Source of the DNA: Acidisoma sp965199065
GTDB taxonomy: Bacteria; Pseudomonadota; Alphaproteobacteria; Acetobacterales; Acetobacteraceae
Assembly (NCBI RefSeq): GCF_965199065.1
Contig: NZ_CBDAQN010000002.1
Span: 62,001 to 126,000, forward strand
DNA: 64,000 nucleotides
Reading direction: 5' to 3'
The notes beneath the pieces are model-generated. The model was not told where the DNA came from, made no database searches, and worked only from the letters and a program-made list of their open reading frames with translations. A program made the translations under genes and the position numbers. This document shows positions 24,569-33,802 of the stretch, one piece after another. The first letter of the stretch is position 1. Every line of letters starts with the position of its first letter.

Positions 24569-26329
24569 ATGGTCGCGATAAGACTGCCATGGAGATCCGC
24601 GGCGGCTGGCGCCAACGAGGCGCCACCGCCGTCCCTGCCGCGCGACCGGGACGACAGGCTCGACCGGTTGGCTGGCATCATGATCGCGCGCGGGCTCTGC
24701 GACGACCGGGGCCTCGACCGCGCGCGACGGATCGCCGACGAGTCCGGCCAGCGTGTCGACGGCGTTCTCATCCAGCTTGGCCTGCTGACGGAGCGCGGCC
24801 TCGCTTCAGCCTATGCCGAGCTGCTGGACCTGCCGGTGGCCGCCCCCTCCCGTTTTCCGGCCGAGCCCATCCTTCCCGAGCGGTTGACCGCGCGCTTCCT
24901 GCGCCACGCACGGGCCTTGCCGGTTGCGATAGAAGCAGGACGGCTGGTCATCGCGGTCGCCGACCCTCTCGACCGCTTCACTCCGGCGGCCATTGCCTCC
25001 GCCACCGGACACACGGTCGCGATGGAGGTCGCCGTCCCGATCGATCTGGAGGCCGCGTTCGAGCGGCTTTACCCCGATGCCGCTGATGAGACCGCGGCAG
25101 CCGATGCTGAGGCCGAAGGCTCCGAGGAGGATGCCGAGCGGCTGAAGGATCTGGCAAGTGAGGCGCCGGTCATTCGCCTCGTCGCCCAGATCATCTCCCG
25201 GGCCGTCGAAGCCCAGGCCTCCGATATCCACCTCGAACCCTTCGAGGATCGCCTCCGCATCCGCTACCGGCATGACGGCGTCCTGCATGAGGTGGATTCG
25301 CAGCCCGCACGCCTCATCCCGGCCATCATTTCCCGGGTCAAGATCATGGCAAGGCTCGATATTGCTGAGCGACGGCTCCCTCAGGACGGCCGCATCAAGC
25401 TCCCCGTGCGCGGGCAGGATATCGACTTCCGCGTCTCCACCATTCCGTCGCTGCACGGCGAGACGGTGGTGCTGCGTATTCTCGACCGCGGGACGGTCTC
25501 GCTCGACTACGACAAACTGGGGCTTGCCCCGGCGGTCGTCGGGCGGCTGAACAGCGCGCTGCATCTGCCGAACGGCATCGTGCTCGTCACCGGGCCGACC
25601 GGCAGCGGCAAGACGACGACGCTCTACACCGGCATCATCCAGATCAACTCGACCATGCGGAAGATCATGACCGTCGAGGACCCGATCGAGTATCAGATCC
25701 CCGGCATCACCCAGACCCAGATCAAGCCGCAGATCGGCCTGACCTTCGCTCATGTGCTCCGGTCGATCCTCCGCCAGGACCCGAACGTCGTCATGATCGG
25801 CGAAATCCGCGACCTCGAGACGGCGCAGATCGCGGTCAACGGCGCTCTCACCGGGCGTCTCGTGCTGTCGACGCTGCACACCAACTCCGCCGCCTCCAGC
25901 ATCACCCGGCTGCGCGACATGGGGCTGGAGGATTACCTCATCACCGCCGTCCTGCGCGGCGTGCTCGCCCAGAGGCTGGTGCGCCGGCTCTGCCCCGATT
26001 GCCGCCTGCCCGTCGCCGCCGCCCCCGAACTCGTCCGGCGCTTCGACCTCGAGCGGCGCTGCGAGGGCGGCCCGATCACCCTCTATCGTCCGGTCGGCTG
26101 CCCGCACTGCCGCGAGACCGGCTACCGAGGCCGTCAGGCCGTCGCCGAGTTCCTACTGCCCGACGAGCGCATCGAGCGCCTCATCTTCAGCCGCGCTGAG
26201 CAGTCGGACATCGAGCGGGCGGCCGTCGAGGGCGGCATGGTGACCATGTTCGAGGCTGGGATCGCGGCGGCGCTCGCCGGCACCACGACGCTGGAAGAGG
26301 TGGTGCGGACCTTGCGCGGCGAGGCCTGA
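24569..26329 (+). CDS. gspE: T2SS-1 assembly ATPase GspE
   Basis: Cytoplasmic ATPase that powers pseudopilus assembly, 586 residues. An N-terminal MshEN/GspE-II domain (about 30-170) precedes the core. Walker A GPTGSGKTT is at 342-350, the Asp box around TVEDPIEY at 368-375, and Walker B VVMIGEIRD at 407-415. A zinc-binding domain follows with CPDC (475-478) and CPHC (511-514). First gene of the T2SS-1 run; gspF follows after 4 bases. It is clearly paralogous to the gspE at 59.1 kb but differs in the N-terminal part. Confidence 0.97.
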   Translation: MVAIRLPWRSAAAGANEAPPPSLPRDRDDRLDRLAGIMIARGLCDDRGLDRARRIADESGQRVDGVLIQLGLLTERGLASAYAELLDLPVAAPSRFPAEPILPERLTARFLRHARALPVAIEAGRLVIAVADPLDRFTPAAIASATGHTVAMEVAVPIDLEAAFERLYPDAADETAAADAEAEGSEEDAERLKDLASEAPVIRLVAQIISRAVEAQASDIHLEPFEDRLRIRYRHDGVLHEVDSQPARLIPAIISRVKIMARLDIAERRLPQDGRIKLPVRGQDIDFRVSTIPSLHGETVVLRILDRGTVSLDYDKLGLAPAVVGRLNSALHLPNGIVLVTGPTGSGKTTTLYTGIIQINSTMRKIMTVEDPIEYQIPGITQTQIKPQIGLTFAHVLRSILRQDPNVVMIGEIRDLETAQIAVNGALTGRLVLSTLHTNSAASSITRLRDMGLEDYLITAVLRGVLAQRLVRRLCPDCRLPVAAAPELVRRFDLERRCEGGPITLYRPVGCPHCRETGYRGRQAVAEFLLPDERIERLIFSRAEQSDIERAAVEGGMVTMFEAGIAAALAGTTTLEEVVRTLRGEA

Positions 26330-26333
26330 CCTC

Positions 26334-27551
26334 ATGCCCGCCTTCCGCTATGTCGCGATCGACCCGGCGGGCAAGATGGCGCGCGGCGTCATGGAGGCCG
26401 CGAACGAGGCGGCGGTCGTGCAGCGCCTGCGACGGGACGGCCATCTGCCGGTCCGCACCGAACCCGACACTGGCGGCTCCTTCCTTGGGCGCATCAATAT
26501 CGAGATCACGCGCAGCGGGCTCGGCGCCAAGGACCTCGCCAACTTCACCCGGGAACTTTCCATCATGCTGGCGGCGGGGCAGGATCTCGACCGCGCGCTG
26601 CGCTTCCTCGTCGAGACGTCCGCAAGCCGCCGACTGGCCGCGGTGGTGGAGCAGTTGCGCGGCGCGGTCCGGGACGGCGATTCGTTGGCCGTCGCGATGG
26701 GCAAGCAAGGTGGCAGCTTTCCCCGCCTCTATGTCGGCATGGTGCGCGCCGGCGAGGCGGGCGGCACTCTGGCGACCACGCTCGACCGGCTCGCTCTGGT
26801 GCTCGAGCGGCAGCGCAGCCTGTCGTCCTCCGTGCGGTCGGCCATGGTCTATCCGACGCTGCTGTTCATCGCGATGATCGGCTCGGTGTCGTTCCTGCTG
26901 ACCTCGGTGCTGCCGGAGTTCGTGCCCCTGTTCGCCCAGAACGGCGCCAAGCTCCCGGCCTCGACGCAACTCCTCGTCGATCTCGGCCACGTCGTGGCGA
27001 CCGATGGGCTCTATATCCTCATCGGGCTCGCCGTCTGCGCGTTGCTGATCGTCCAGGCGCTGCGCCAGCCGCGCATCCGCTTGGTGTTCGACCGTCTGAT
27101 GCTCCGGCTGCCCATCCTCGGGCGGCTGGCGCGCGAGGTGCTGGCGGCGCGGTTCAGCCGCACCTTCGGGACGCTCATGCTCAACGGCGTGCCGCTGATC
27201 GCCGCCTTGGGCATCGTGCGGGAGGCGATCGGCAATCGCGCTGCGGTCGCCGCCGTCGATGCCGCGACGGTCAGCGCCAAGAGCGGCAGCGGCCTGTCGC
27301 GCCCTCTATCCGAGGCCGGCATCTTCCCGGTCCGCATGATCTATCTGCTGCGCCTCGGCGAGGAAACGGCGCAGCTGGGCCAGATGGCGCTGCGCGCCGC
27401 CGAGATCCACGAGGAGGAGACACGGCTCGGCATTCAGCGGCTGGTGTCGCTGCTGGTGCCCGCCATCACCATTCTGATGGGCGCGGCGGTCGCCGGGATC
27501 GTGTCCTCGCTGATCCTCGCCATGCTCAGCCTGAACAACCTTGCCGGCTGA
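26334..27551 (+). CDS. gspF: T2SS-1 inner-membrane platform protein GspF
   Basis: Polytopic platform protein of T2SS-1, 405 residues, with the typical start MPAFRYVAIDPAGKMARGV and the duplicated T2SSF domain, each copy centred on a cytoplasmic GqDLdrALrFL-type motif and GMVRAGEAGG. Three membrane helices are evident (about 170-195, 220-240 and 375-400). It overlaps the TTG start of gspH by 11 bases, exactly as the paralogue in T2SS-2 does. Confidence 0.96.
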   Translation: MPAFRYVAIDPAGKMARGVMEAANEAAVVQRLRRDGHLPVRTEPDTGGSFLGRINIEITRSGLGAKDLANFTRELSIMLAAGQDLDRALRFLVETSASRRLAAVVEQLRGAVRDGDSLAVAMGKQGGSFPRLYVGMVRAGEAGGTLATTLDRLALVLERQRSLSSSVRSAMVYPTLLFIAMIGSVSFLLTSVLPEFVPLFAQNGAKLPASTQLLVDLGHVVATDGLYILIGLAVCALLIVQALRQPRIRLVFDRLMLRLPILGRLAREVLAARFSRTFGTLMLNGVPLIAALGIVREAIGNRAAVAAVDAATVSAKSGSGLSRPLSEAGIFPVRMIYLLRLGEETAQLGQMALRAAEIHEEETRLGIQRLVSLLVPAITILMGAAVAGIVSSLILAMLSLNNLAG

Positions 27552-27999
27552 GACGCCCCGCGCCCGGACGGCGGGTTTCACGCTCATCGAGGTGCTGGTG
27601 GTCCTGGTCATTCTGGGGCTGACCATCGCGCTGATCGTGTCGCGTGGGCCTGCCCGCAGCACGGGCTTCGATCTCCGCGCGACCGCCGGGGACATCGCCC
27701 AGCAGCTGCGCCTCGCCCGGTCGGAGGCCATCGCGACAGACCGGCTGACGCGCTTCACCCTGAACCCCGCCGGCCGGCGGTACGAGACGAACGGAGTCGC
27801 CGGGCCTCTCCTCCCGCCGGAAGTCGCCGTTGCCATGACGACGGAGACGGGCGGCAAGCCGCGGCCGCTGAGCGCCATCACCTTCGCGCCCGACGGCAGT
27901 TCCTCCGGCGGGCGCGTGGTTCTGGTGGCGGGCGTCAACGCCGTGGCGGTCGTCGTGGACTGGCTGACCGGCCGGGTGAGCGTCACGAATGCGGCGTGA
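27541..27999 (+). CDS. gspH: T2SS-1 minor pseudopilin GspH
   Basis: Minor pseudopilin, 152 residues from a TTG start. The prepilin cleavage site is G-FTLIEVLVVLVILGL with the +5 glutamate. The C-terminal part has the GspH-like barrel segments. The TTG lies inside the end of gspF, an 11-base overlap, and the 3' end overlaps gspI by another 11 bases. The identity as GspH rather than GspG rests on position between F and I and on the lack of the GspG C-terminal calcium-binding pattern, which is seen in the separate gspG. Confidence 0.9.
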   Translation: MPAETPRARTAGFTLIEVLVVLVILGLTIALIVSRGPARSTGFDLRATAGDIAQQLRLARSEAIATDRLTRFTLNPAGRRYETNGVAGPLLPPEVAVAMTTETGGKPRPLSAITFAPDGSSSGGRVVLVAGVNAVAVVVDWLTGRVSVTNAA

Positions 28000-28414
28000 G
28001 GCTCGGGGCTTCACCCTGCTCGAGGTGCTCGTCGCGCTGGTGATCGCGGGGCTCGCTCTGGGCGCGCTGTTCTCAGGCGCTGTCACCGGGATGCGCTCGG
28101 CGCGGCTGTCGCTGGATTATGCCGAGGCGGTGTCGCGCGCGCGGTCGCACCTCGCCGTCGCCGGCATCGGCGCGCCGCTGGTCGCGGGGACGCAGCAGGG
28201 GGACGACGGGCAGGGCTTCACCTGGCGTGTCACCGTGCAACCCCTCTCCACGACCGCCCTGCGGAACGCCAGCCCCCTGGCCGGTTCCACGACCGCCACG
28301 CGGGTGTCGCTATTCGCCGTCACCGTCGTCATCGGCTGGACGAAGGACGGCGGCCACCGGCAGGTGGAGCTGACGACCGAGCGCATCGGTCCGGCACCCG
28401 CGGCGCGTCCATGA
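27989..28414 (+). CDS. gspI: T2SS-1 minor pseudopilin GspI
   Basis: Minor pseudopilin, 141 residues. MRREARG-FTLLEVLVALVI gives the peptidase site and helix; a short leader is typical of GspI. The ARSHLAVAG segment is repeated in the T2SS-2 paralogue (AQSHLAAAV). It overlaps gspH by 11 bases and gspJ by 4 bases. GspI, J and K form the tip of the pseudopilus. Confidence 0.92.
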   Translation: MRREARGFTLLEVLVALVIAGLALGALFSGAVTGMRSARLSLDYAEAVSRARSHLAVAGIGAPLVAGTQQGDDGQGFTWRVTVQPLSTTALRNASPLAGSTTATRVSLFAVTVVIGWTKDGGHRQVELTTERIGPAPAARP

Positions 28415-29010
28415 GGTCCGGCAAGTCCGCGGCGGGCTTCACCCTTCTGGAAGTGCTGGTCTCGCTGGTCGTCCTCGCCCTGATCATTCTCGGGCTGTCC
28501 CAGGGATTGCGCTTCGGTGTCCTCGCCTTCCAGCACCAGGCGGCCACCATCGATCGTGCCGCCAATCTGGATGCGGTGGACCGGACGCTGCGCGGCCTCA
28601 TCGAACAGATCGACCCCGGCAATCGCCACGACGCGCCCGAGATCGCCGGCAATGCGCGGAGCGTGGAGTTCACCTCGGAGCTGCCGGAGGGGGCCGCTGC
28701 GGCGCTCGGATCGCGGGAAGCCGAGATCCGCATCCTCGTCGATCACGACCATCGGCTAATTCTGCGATGGGCGCCATATCGGCACGCGAAGCCCGCCGGG
28801 CCACCCACGCCCCCAGTCGACACCGTGCTTCTCCCGCAGGTCGATCACATCACCATAAGCTACTGGGCGCACGCGGGGCCGCCGCACTGGCTGGCCACGT
28901 GGAACAGCCCCGAGGTTCCGGCGCTTATCCGCATCAGCCTCACCTTTCAGCACGGCACAGGGATCGACTGGCCCGATATCGTTGCCGCTCCGCAACGCAG
29001 CCGGCCCTGA
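28411..29010 (+). CDS. gspJ: T2SS-1 minor pseudopilin GspJ
   Basis: Minor pseudopilin, 199 residues, peptidase site AAG-FTLLEVLVSLVVLALI. The QGLRFGVLAFQHQ segment after the helix is shared with the T2SS-2 paralogue (QGMRFGVDVWDRQ). The ATG overlaps the gspI stop by 4 bases. A 124-base gap separates it from gspL and may hold a secondary promoter. Confidence 0.92.
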   Translation: MRSGKSAAGFTLLEVLVSLVVLALIILGLSQGLRFGVLAFQHQAATIDRAANLDAVDRTLRGLIEQIDPGNRHDAPEIAGNARSVEFTSELPEGAAAALGSREAEIRILVDHDHRLILRWAPYRHAKPAGPPTPPVDTVLLPQVDHITISYWAHAGPPHWLATWNSPEVPALIRISLTFQHGTGIDWPDIVAAPQRSRP

Positions 29011-29134
29011 CGGCATCCGGCCGCCTTTGCATCTGTCGGGGCAGCCAAGCCGTAGTCAGCTAAACTCCTTGCCAGCATTGGCCAGAGAAGAGAGATACAC
29101 GTTCAGGGATTAAGAAGGTTCACAGCGGACGCTG

Positions 29135-30187
29135 ATGCTGAAGGAATTCGTGACCTGGTGGGCGAGGCAATGGCTGGATCTGCTTCCGCCGCAACTGACT
29201 GCGACCAACCGATGGAGCAACGCCCTGGTCATCGATCTGCCGACGGAGCGGGACGAGACGGGGTCGATTCCCTTCGCCCTGATCCGCCGCCTCCGTGGGA
29301 AGGAGACGCCGCTCGGACGCTTCCGGACCGATGACAGTGGGATCGCCGCCATCCGCCGCGCACGCCGGGTGAAGGGCCGAAGCCTCGATATTCTGCTGCG
29401 CCTGTGGCCCGGCGCGCTGCTGGAGCATCGCTTCGCCATACCGCTCGCGGCCGAACACGACGCCGCCGAGGTGCTGCGCTACGAGATCGACCGCGTGACG
29501 CCCTTTACCGCCGAGGACATCTTCTGGACCTGGGAGGCCGAGCGCCGCGACCGAGAGCGCGGTCGCCTCTTCGTGCGGCTCTCTCTGGTTCCGCGTGCGT
29601 CCGTTCTAAGCGGCCTCAGGGTTCTGGCTGCTGCTGGGCTCTCTCCGCGCCGGCTTGAGGTGGCCGCCGAGGACGGGTCGCTCCGCCACCTGCCATTGCA
29701 GACGGACGCTCGCGCGGGGGAAACGCTGCAGCGCGGCGTCGTCCGTGTCCTCGCCGCCGTCTGCGCTGTGCTGGCGATCGTTGCCGGCGTCTTGCCCTTC
29801 GTGTTCCAGCAGGCACGCATCCAGCACACGGAACGTGAGATCGCGCAGCTTCAGCCCCGTGTCTCGGAAGCCGTCATGCTTCGACGTCGCATCTTGGGGC
29901 AGGCTGCGGGAGCCGATGTGATCGCGGCCGCCGAGGTCCGGATCGGCGATGCCGTTCAGGCCTTGGCCGCCGTTACCGAGGTAATGCCCGACAACACCTT
30001 CCTTACCGCGTTCAGCCTGTCGCAGCGCAATCTCAGCCTGACCGGCCAGTCCACCGATCCGGCCGGGTTGATTGCCGCCATGTCCGCCGACCCGATGATC
30101 GCCAGCCCCAGCTTCTCCGCGCCGGTCACCGCAGCCCCGACAGGCAAGGGCAGCTTGTTCTCGATCAACGCCGAGTTGGCACCTTAA
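29135..30187 (+). CDS. gspL: T2SS-1 inner-membrane protein GspL (PilM/PilN-like)
   Basis: Bitopic inner-membrane protein that links GspE to the periplasmic part, 350 residues. The N-terminus MLKEFVTWWARQWLDLLPP is shared with the T2SS-2 paralogue. A cytoplasmic domain with the RYEIDRVTPF motif leads to one membrane helix at about 203-222, then a coiled segment and a PilN-type periplasmic domain that ends FSINAELAP; T2SS-2 GspL ends in nearly the same residues (FSISAELAP). gspM follows after 18 bases. Confidence 0.92.
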   Translation: MLKEFVTWWARQWLDLLPPQLTATNRWSNALVIDLPTERDETGSIPFALIRRLRGKETPLGRFRTDDSGIAAIRRARRVKGRSLDILLRLWPGALLEHRFAIPLAAEHDAAEVLRYEIDRVTPFTAEDIFWTWEAERRDRERGRLFVRLSLVPRASVLSGLRVLAAAGLSPRRLEVAAEDGSLRHLPLQTDARAGETLQRGVVRVLAAVCAVLAIVAGVLPFVFQQARIQHTEREIAQLQPRVSEAVMLRRRILGQAAGADVIAAAEVRIGDAVQALAAVTEVMPDNTFLTAFSLSQRNLSLTGQSTDPAGLIAAMSADPMIASPSFSAPVTAAPTGKGSLFSINAELAP

Positions 30188-30205
30188 GCTGCTAATCCGT
30201 CGGCC

Positions 30206-30781
30206 ATGAGCGAAACCCTCCCTAGCGGCCGACGCGGCCAATTGCTCGCGGTCGGACTGACGATCGCCGGGCTTGCTGTGCTCTGGGTCGCGATCGTGGG
30301 CCCCCTGATGTCCTGGTACGAGGCGCGGTCGCAGGGTCTCGAAGATCGCCGGATGGTCGCGGCGCGGATGGCCCGGATCGCCCAGACCATCCCCGACCTC
30401 ATGCGGCAGGCCGAGGCGCTGCGCGCGGCTGCACCCGCCGGCCGCGACATCGCTCTCGAGGCGCCGAGCGATGCCGTCGCGGGCGCACGCCTGCAGCAGC
30501 GGATGCAGGACCTGGCGACGGCCGCGGGCATCCGGTTCAGCAGCATCGAGACCTTGCCCGCGCAGCAGCAAGGCGGCTATCGGCGCATCAGCCTACGGGT
30601 GACGTGCTCCGCCGCTTTGCCGGTCCTGGTCGGTTTGCTGCAGAAGCTGGAGGTTTCAAACCCGAGAATGCTGATCGACGATCTCGATCTAGACGCCTCG
30701 CCGGACCTCAACCGTCCCGACGGCATCGCGATCGGGGCCAATTTCACAGTGATCGCCTTCCGTCCGGGAAGCGCGCCTTGA
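30206..30781 (+). CDS. gspM: T2SS-1 inner-membrane protein GspM
   Basis: Partner of GspL, 191 residues: a short cytoplasmic tail (LPSGRRGQLLAVGLTIAGLA covers the start of the membrane helix), a coiled-coil rich in Arg and Ala, and a small periplasmic ferredoxin-like domain. The paralogue at 55.3 kb starts with the same LPxGRRGQxLAVGL pattern. Its TGA overlaps the TTG start of the next gene by 4 bases. Confidence 0.9.
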   Translation: MSETLPSGRRGQLLAVGLTIAGLAVLWVAIVGPLMSWYEARSQGLEDRRMVAARMARIAQTIPDLMRQAEALRAAAPAGRDIALEAPSDAVAGARLQQRMQDLATAAGIRFSSIETLPAQQQGGYRRISLRVTCSAALPVLVGLLQKLEVSNPRMLIDDLDLDASPDLNRPDGIAIGANFTVIAFRPGSAP

Positions 30782-31458
30782 CCAGGCTGGCCATTCTGAT
30801 GCTCGCCTGTCTGGCGGTCGTGCTGGGCGGAGTCATTGCAATCGAAGCGAAGCCTCAGAACGTGAGGCGATCCGTTCCGCCGGCAGAGGATCTGGTGCGG
30901 GCCGGCCCGGTCGTTCCCCATGGCGGCGACGCGCGGCAGGTTCAGTCCTGGGTCGAGGCAATCCTCGCCCGGCCGCTCTTCGTGCCCTCGCGTCGGCCAC
31001 CCGCGGCTGCTGCCGGCCCGGGCGACAGCGGCCCGGGCTTCCCGCGGCTCACCGGCATCATCATCATGCCGCAGCAGCGCGAGGCCATTTTTGCGGCGCC
31101 CGGGAAGTCGCAGCCGATCGTGGTGAGCGCGGGCAGCCGCCTCAACGGCGTGCTGATCAAGTCGATCGATGCCGGCGCGATCGTCGTCGTCGATGCCGCG
31201 GGGGCTCGCATTATCCGCCCGTCCTTCGCCGCCGGAACAGCCTCGGGCTCACTTGTCCCTACCGCTCCGCGCCCACTTTCCGTCACGGTCGACCAGCCGC
31301 CCGTGCCAACGCCGCACGGCACCTCGCCTTTTGCCTCCATCCCAGGACTTAGCGGCCGTCCGTTGGGTCTGGCGGCCCAGCCCGATGCCTCGCCGCCTCC
31401 GGGTGGGGGCGCGACCAACACTTTGCCATCTATTGCTTCTCCCGGAGTTTCGCCATGA
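30778..31458 (+). CDS. gspN: T2SS-1 GspN/GspC-like inner-membrane protein
   Basis: A 226-residue protein with a TTG start that overlaps the gspM stop (TTGA). One N-terminal membrane helix (about 2-22) is followed by a periplasmic domain with ILARPLFVPSRRPP and PRLTGIIIMPQQREAIFA, the homology-region pattern of GspC/XpsN proteins that contact the secretin. The Pro-rich C-terminal third has no PDZ domain, unlike classical GspC. Its place before gspD, as in the Xps order L-M-N-D, supports the name GspN. The frame extends further upstream, but that part is a shadow of gspM. Confidence 0.82.
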   Translation: MTRLAILMLACLAVVLGGVIAIEAKPQNVRRSVPPAEDLVRAGPVVPHGGDARQVQSWVEAILARPLFVPSRRPPAAAAGPGDSGPGFPRLTGIIIMPQQREAIFAAPGKSQPIVVSAGSRLNGVLIKSIDAGAIVVVDAAGARIIRPSFAAGTASGSLVPTAPRPLSVTVDQPPVPTPHGTSPFASIPGLSGRPLGLAAQPDASPPPGGGATNTLPSIASPGVSP

Positions 31459-33797
31459 AGCGTCTGTTTCCCTTGGCCCTCGCACTGGCCGTAGCGGGAA
31501 CGGGTGCGGGTTGCGCGCCGACCGAAGGTCCGCCGCGGGCGCTCGCGCCGCAACTTGTGCCCGATACCAATCATCCGGATTATCGCGTCAGCGGGCCGAT
31601 CGGCAGTCCGAAAGCGCTGCAGCAGCCGTTGTTATCGTACGGTTCCTCGGGCACGGTCTCGCTTCCCGCACAGCAAGGCGCGGGCGCCGGGGATGTCTCG
31701 CTCGATTTCGCGGACACCGACATCCGCGAGGTCGTCGCGCAGATCCTCGGCTCGATCCTGAAGGTCAACTACACCATCGACCCGGCCGTCCACGGCACGG
31801 CGACGCTGCATACGGTGACGCCGCTGGCGCGCTCGCAGCTGCTGCCGACCCTGGAGGCCCTGCTGTCCGAAACCGGCGCTACCCTCGTCGATACCGACGG
31901 TCTCTACCGGGTGCTTCCCGCCGCGGCCCCGGGAAGCGGGAGCGCGAGCAGTGCCGGCCTTGCGAGCGGAGGCGGAACGTCAGGCGCCCAGCTTGTGCCT
32001 CTCCGCTACGTCTCGGCGACCGACCTCGCCAAGGTGTTGCAGCCTTTCGCAGGACAGTCGGCACGGATCGCCGTCGACCCCGGTAGCAACAGTCTCGTCA
32101 TCGCCGGCGATCCGGATGCGCGGGACGCGCTCGTGGCCCTCGCGCAGGCCTTCGACACGAACCTCCTGGCCGGACAATCCTACGCGCTGCTCCCATCGCC
32201 ACAGGGCGGCGCGGCCGACTTCGCGACCGAGTTGCAGACGGCTTTCCGTGCTCAGGGTGGGGGGCTGACGAACCTGGTGCGCGTGGTGCCGATGGAACGT
32301 GCCGGGGCGGTGCTCGTCATCGCCTCCCAGCCTGAATACATCGACGCGGCCCGGCGCGTGTACGATCTGCTCGAGCGGAAGCAACGCGCGACCGTGCGTA
32401 GCTGGAACGTGTACTACCTCAAGGATGCGAAGGCGGAGGATGCGGCCTACCTGCTCCAGGAGGCCTTCACCCCGGACAACGTGACCGCGACCCCGAGCAG
32501 CACCACGACGAGCCAGCAGAGCGGCACGTCCGCCACCGGGGGCGCCGGCACCCCCGGCATCGGCACCGGAACGAGTGCCGGCGCGGGCGCAGGGGGCAGC
32601 AGCCAGACCGCCGTCGGTGGGGGCATCGGCACCGGCACCGCCATCAACGGCACGTCCGGCGGCATATTGGGCGGCGGCAACTCGGAGCCGGCGGCAACCG
32701 GCGGTTCGTCCTCGGGGCAGAGCGCCGCGCCGAGCCAGACCGCGGCCAATCCTCTTCTGGGCGGTCTAAGCGCCAGCGGCGGCGGCGCGGGTGGCGCCAG
32801 CGACGCCGACGCCCTCCGCATCATCCCGGACGACCACAACAACTCGGTGATGATCTACGCGACGCAGGACGAGGAAGAGCGCATCGACGCCATGCTGCGC
32901 AAGATCGATATCCTGCCGCTGCAGGTGCGTATCGACGCGACCATCGCCGAGGTCACGCTCAACAGTGCGCTGCAATACGGCACGCAATTCTTCTTCAGGT
33001 CCGGGGGCATTAACGGCATTCTGAACAACACGGCCGCCGCGACCCCCTTGGGCACGCCAAGCTCCACTGTCTTGTCAACGGCTTTCCCCGGGTTCGTCCT
33101 CAGCGGCAACGGGGCCGGCGGCGCGCCGATCGCGCTGCAGGCATTGCAGGCGGTGACGACGGTGAAGGTGCTGTCCTCACCGGAGCTGATGGTGCTGGAC
33201 GGAGAGACTGCCCGGCTGCAGGTGGGCCAGCTGGTGCCATACCTCGCGTCGAGTTCGCAAAGCACCGTGGCCAACTCGGCGGTCATCAACAACATCAACT
33301 ATCAGCCGACGGGCGTCATCATGAGCGTGACGCCCCGGATCAGCGAGGGCGGCCGTGTCACGCTCGACATCTCACAGCAGGTGAGCGCAGTCGACACCTC
33401 GGTCAGCACGTCGACCACCGGCATCTCGTCGCCAACCTTCTCGGAGCAGGACGTCTCCTCGCGCGTGACGGTGCAGGATGGGCAGACGGTCGGCTTGGCG
33501 GGGCTGATTACCGATAATCTCACCAAGACGAACTCCGGCATTCCGTTTCTGAAGGACATCCCGCTGATCGGCCTGCTCGCAGGCACGCAGAACAACACTC
33601 GCACGCGGGACGAGCTGCTCATCCTCATCACGCCGCACGTGCAGTACGATGAGAACGACGCGCGCGCGCTGACGGCGGATCTGCAGTCGCAGCTGCAGGA
33701 CGCGGCCACTGTTCCGGGTGAACTGAACAGCCTGCAATCACCCGGGTCGGATGATCCGAATTCGGTCGTGCGCCGGCAACTCCGGCTGGATCAGTAA
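31455..33797 (+). CDS. gspD: T2SS-1 outer-membrane secretin GspD
   Basis: Secretin that forms the outer-membrane gate, 780 residues with a lipoprotein-like signal (GAGC near residue 20), so it may reach the outer membrane without a separate pilotin. The N0/N1 domains begin with VSLDFADTDIREVVAQILG; N2/N3 follow. A Gly/Ser/Thr-rich insert at about 350-450 interrupts the N3 region. The C-terminal secretin domain has the VxSSPELMVLDGE and VxVQDGQTVGLAGLI motifs and the NNTRTRDELLILITP signature. It overlaps gspN by 4 bases. Confidence 0.96.
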   Translation: MKRLFPLALALAVAGTGAGCAPTEGPPRALAPQLVPDTNHPDYRVSGPIGSPKALQQPLLSYGSSGTVSLPAQQGAGAGDVSLDFADTDIREVVAQILGSILKVNYTIDPAVHGTATLHTVTPLARSQLLPTLEALLSETGATLVDTDGLYRVLPAAAPGSGSASSAGLASGGGTSGAQLVPLRYVSATDLAKVLQPFAGQSARIAVDPGSNSLVIAGDPDARDALVALAQAFDTNLLAGQSYALLPSPQGGAADFATELQTAFRAQGGGLTNLVRVVPMERAGAVLVIASQPEYIDAARRVYDLLERKQRATVRSWNVYYLKDAKAEDAAYLLQEAFTPDNVTATPSSTTTSQQSGTSATGGAGTPGIGTGTSAGAGAGGSSQTAVGGGIGTGTAINGTSGGILGGGNSEPAATGGSSSGQSAAPSQTAANPLLGGLSASGGGAGGASDADALRIIPDDHNNSVMIYATQDEEERIDAMLRKIDILPLQVRIDATIAEVTLNSALQYGTQFFFRSGGINGILNNTAAATPLGTPSSTVLSTAFPGFVLSGNGAGGAPIALQALQAVTTVKVLSSPELMVLDGETARLQVGQLVPYLASSSQSTVANSAVINNINYQPTGVIMSVTPRISEGGRVTLDISQQVSAVDTSVSTSTTGISSPTFSEQDVSSRVTVQDGQTVGLAGLITDNLTKTNSGIPFLKDIPLIGLLAGTQNNTRTRDELLILITPHVQYDENDARALTADLQSQLQDAATVPGELNSLQSPGSDDPNSVVRRQLRLDQ

Positions 33798-33802
33798 TAC
33801 TG

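Noticed and set aside
32470..32800. Repetitive GC-rich stretch that looks like a tandem repeat
   Set aside because: It encodes the Gly/Ser/Thr-rich insert of the gspD secretin; the repeats are from codon use, with no fixed unit, and a similar insert occurs in the second gspD.
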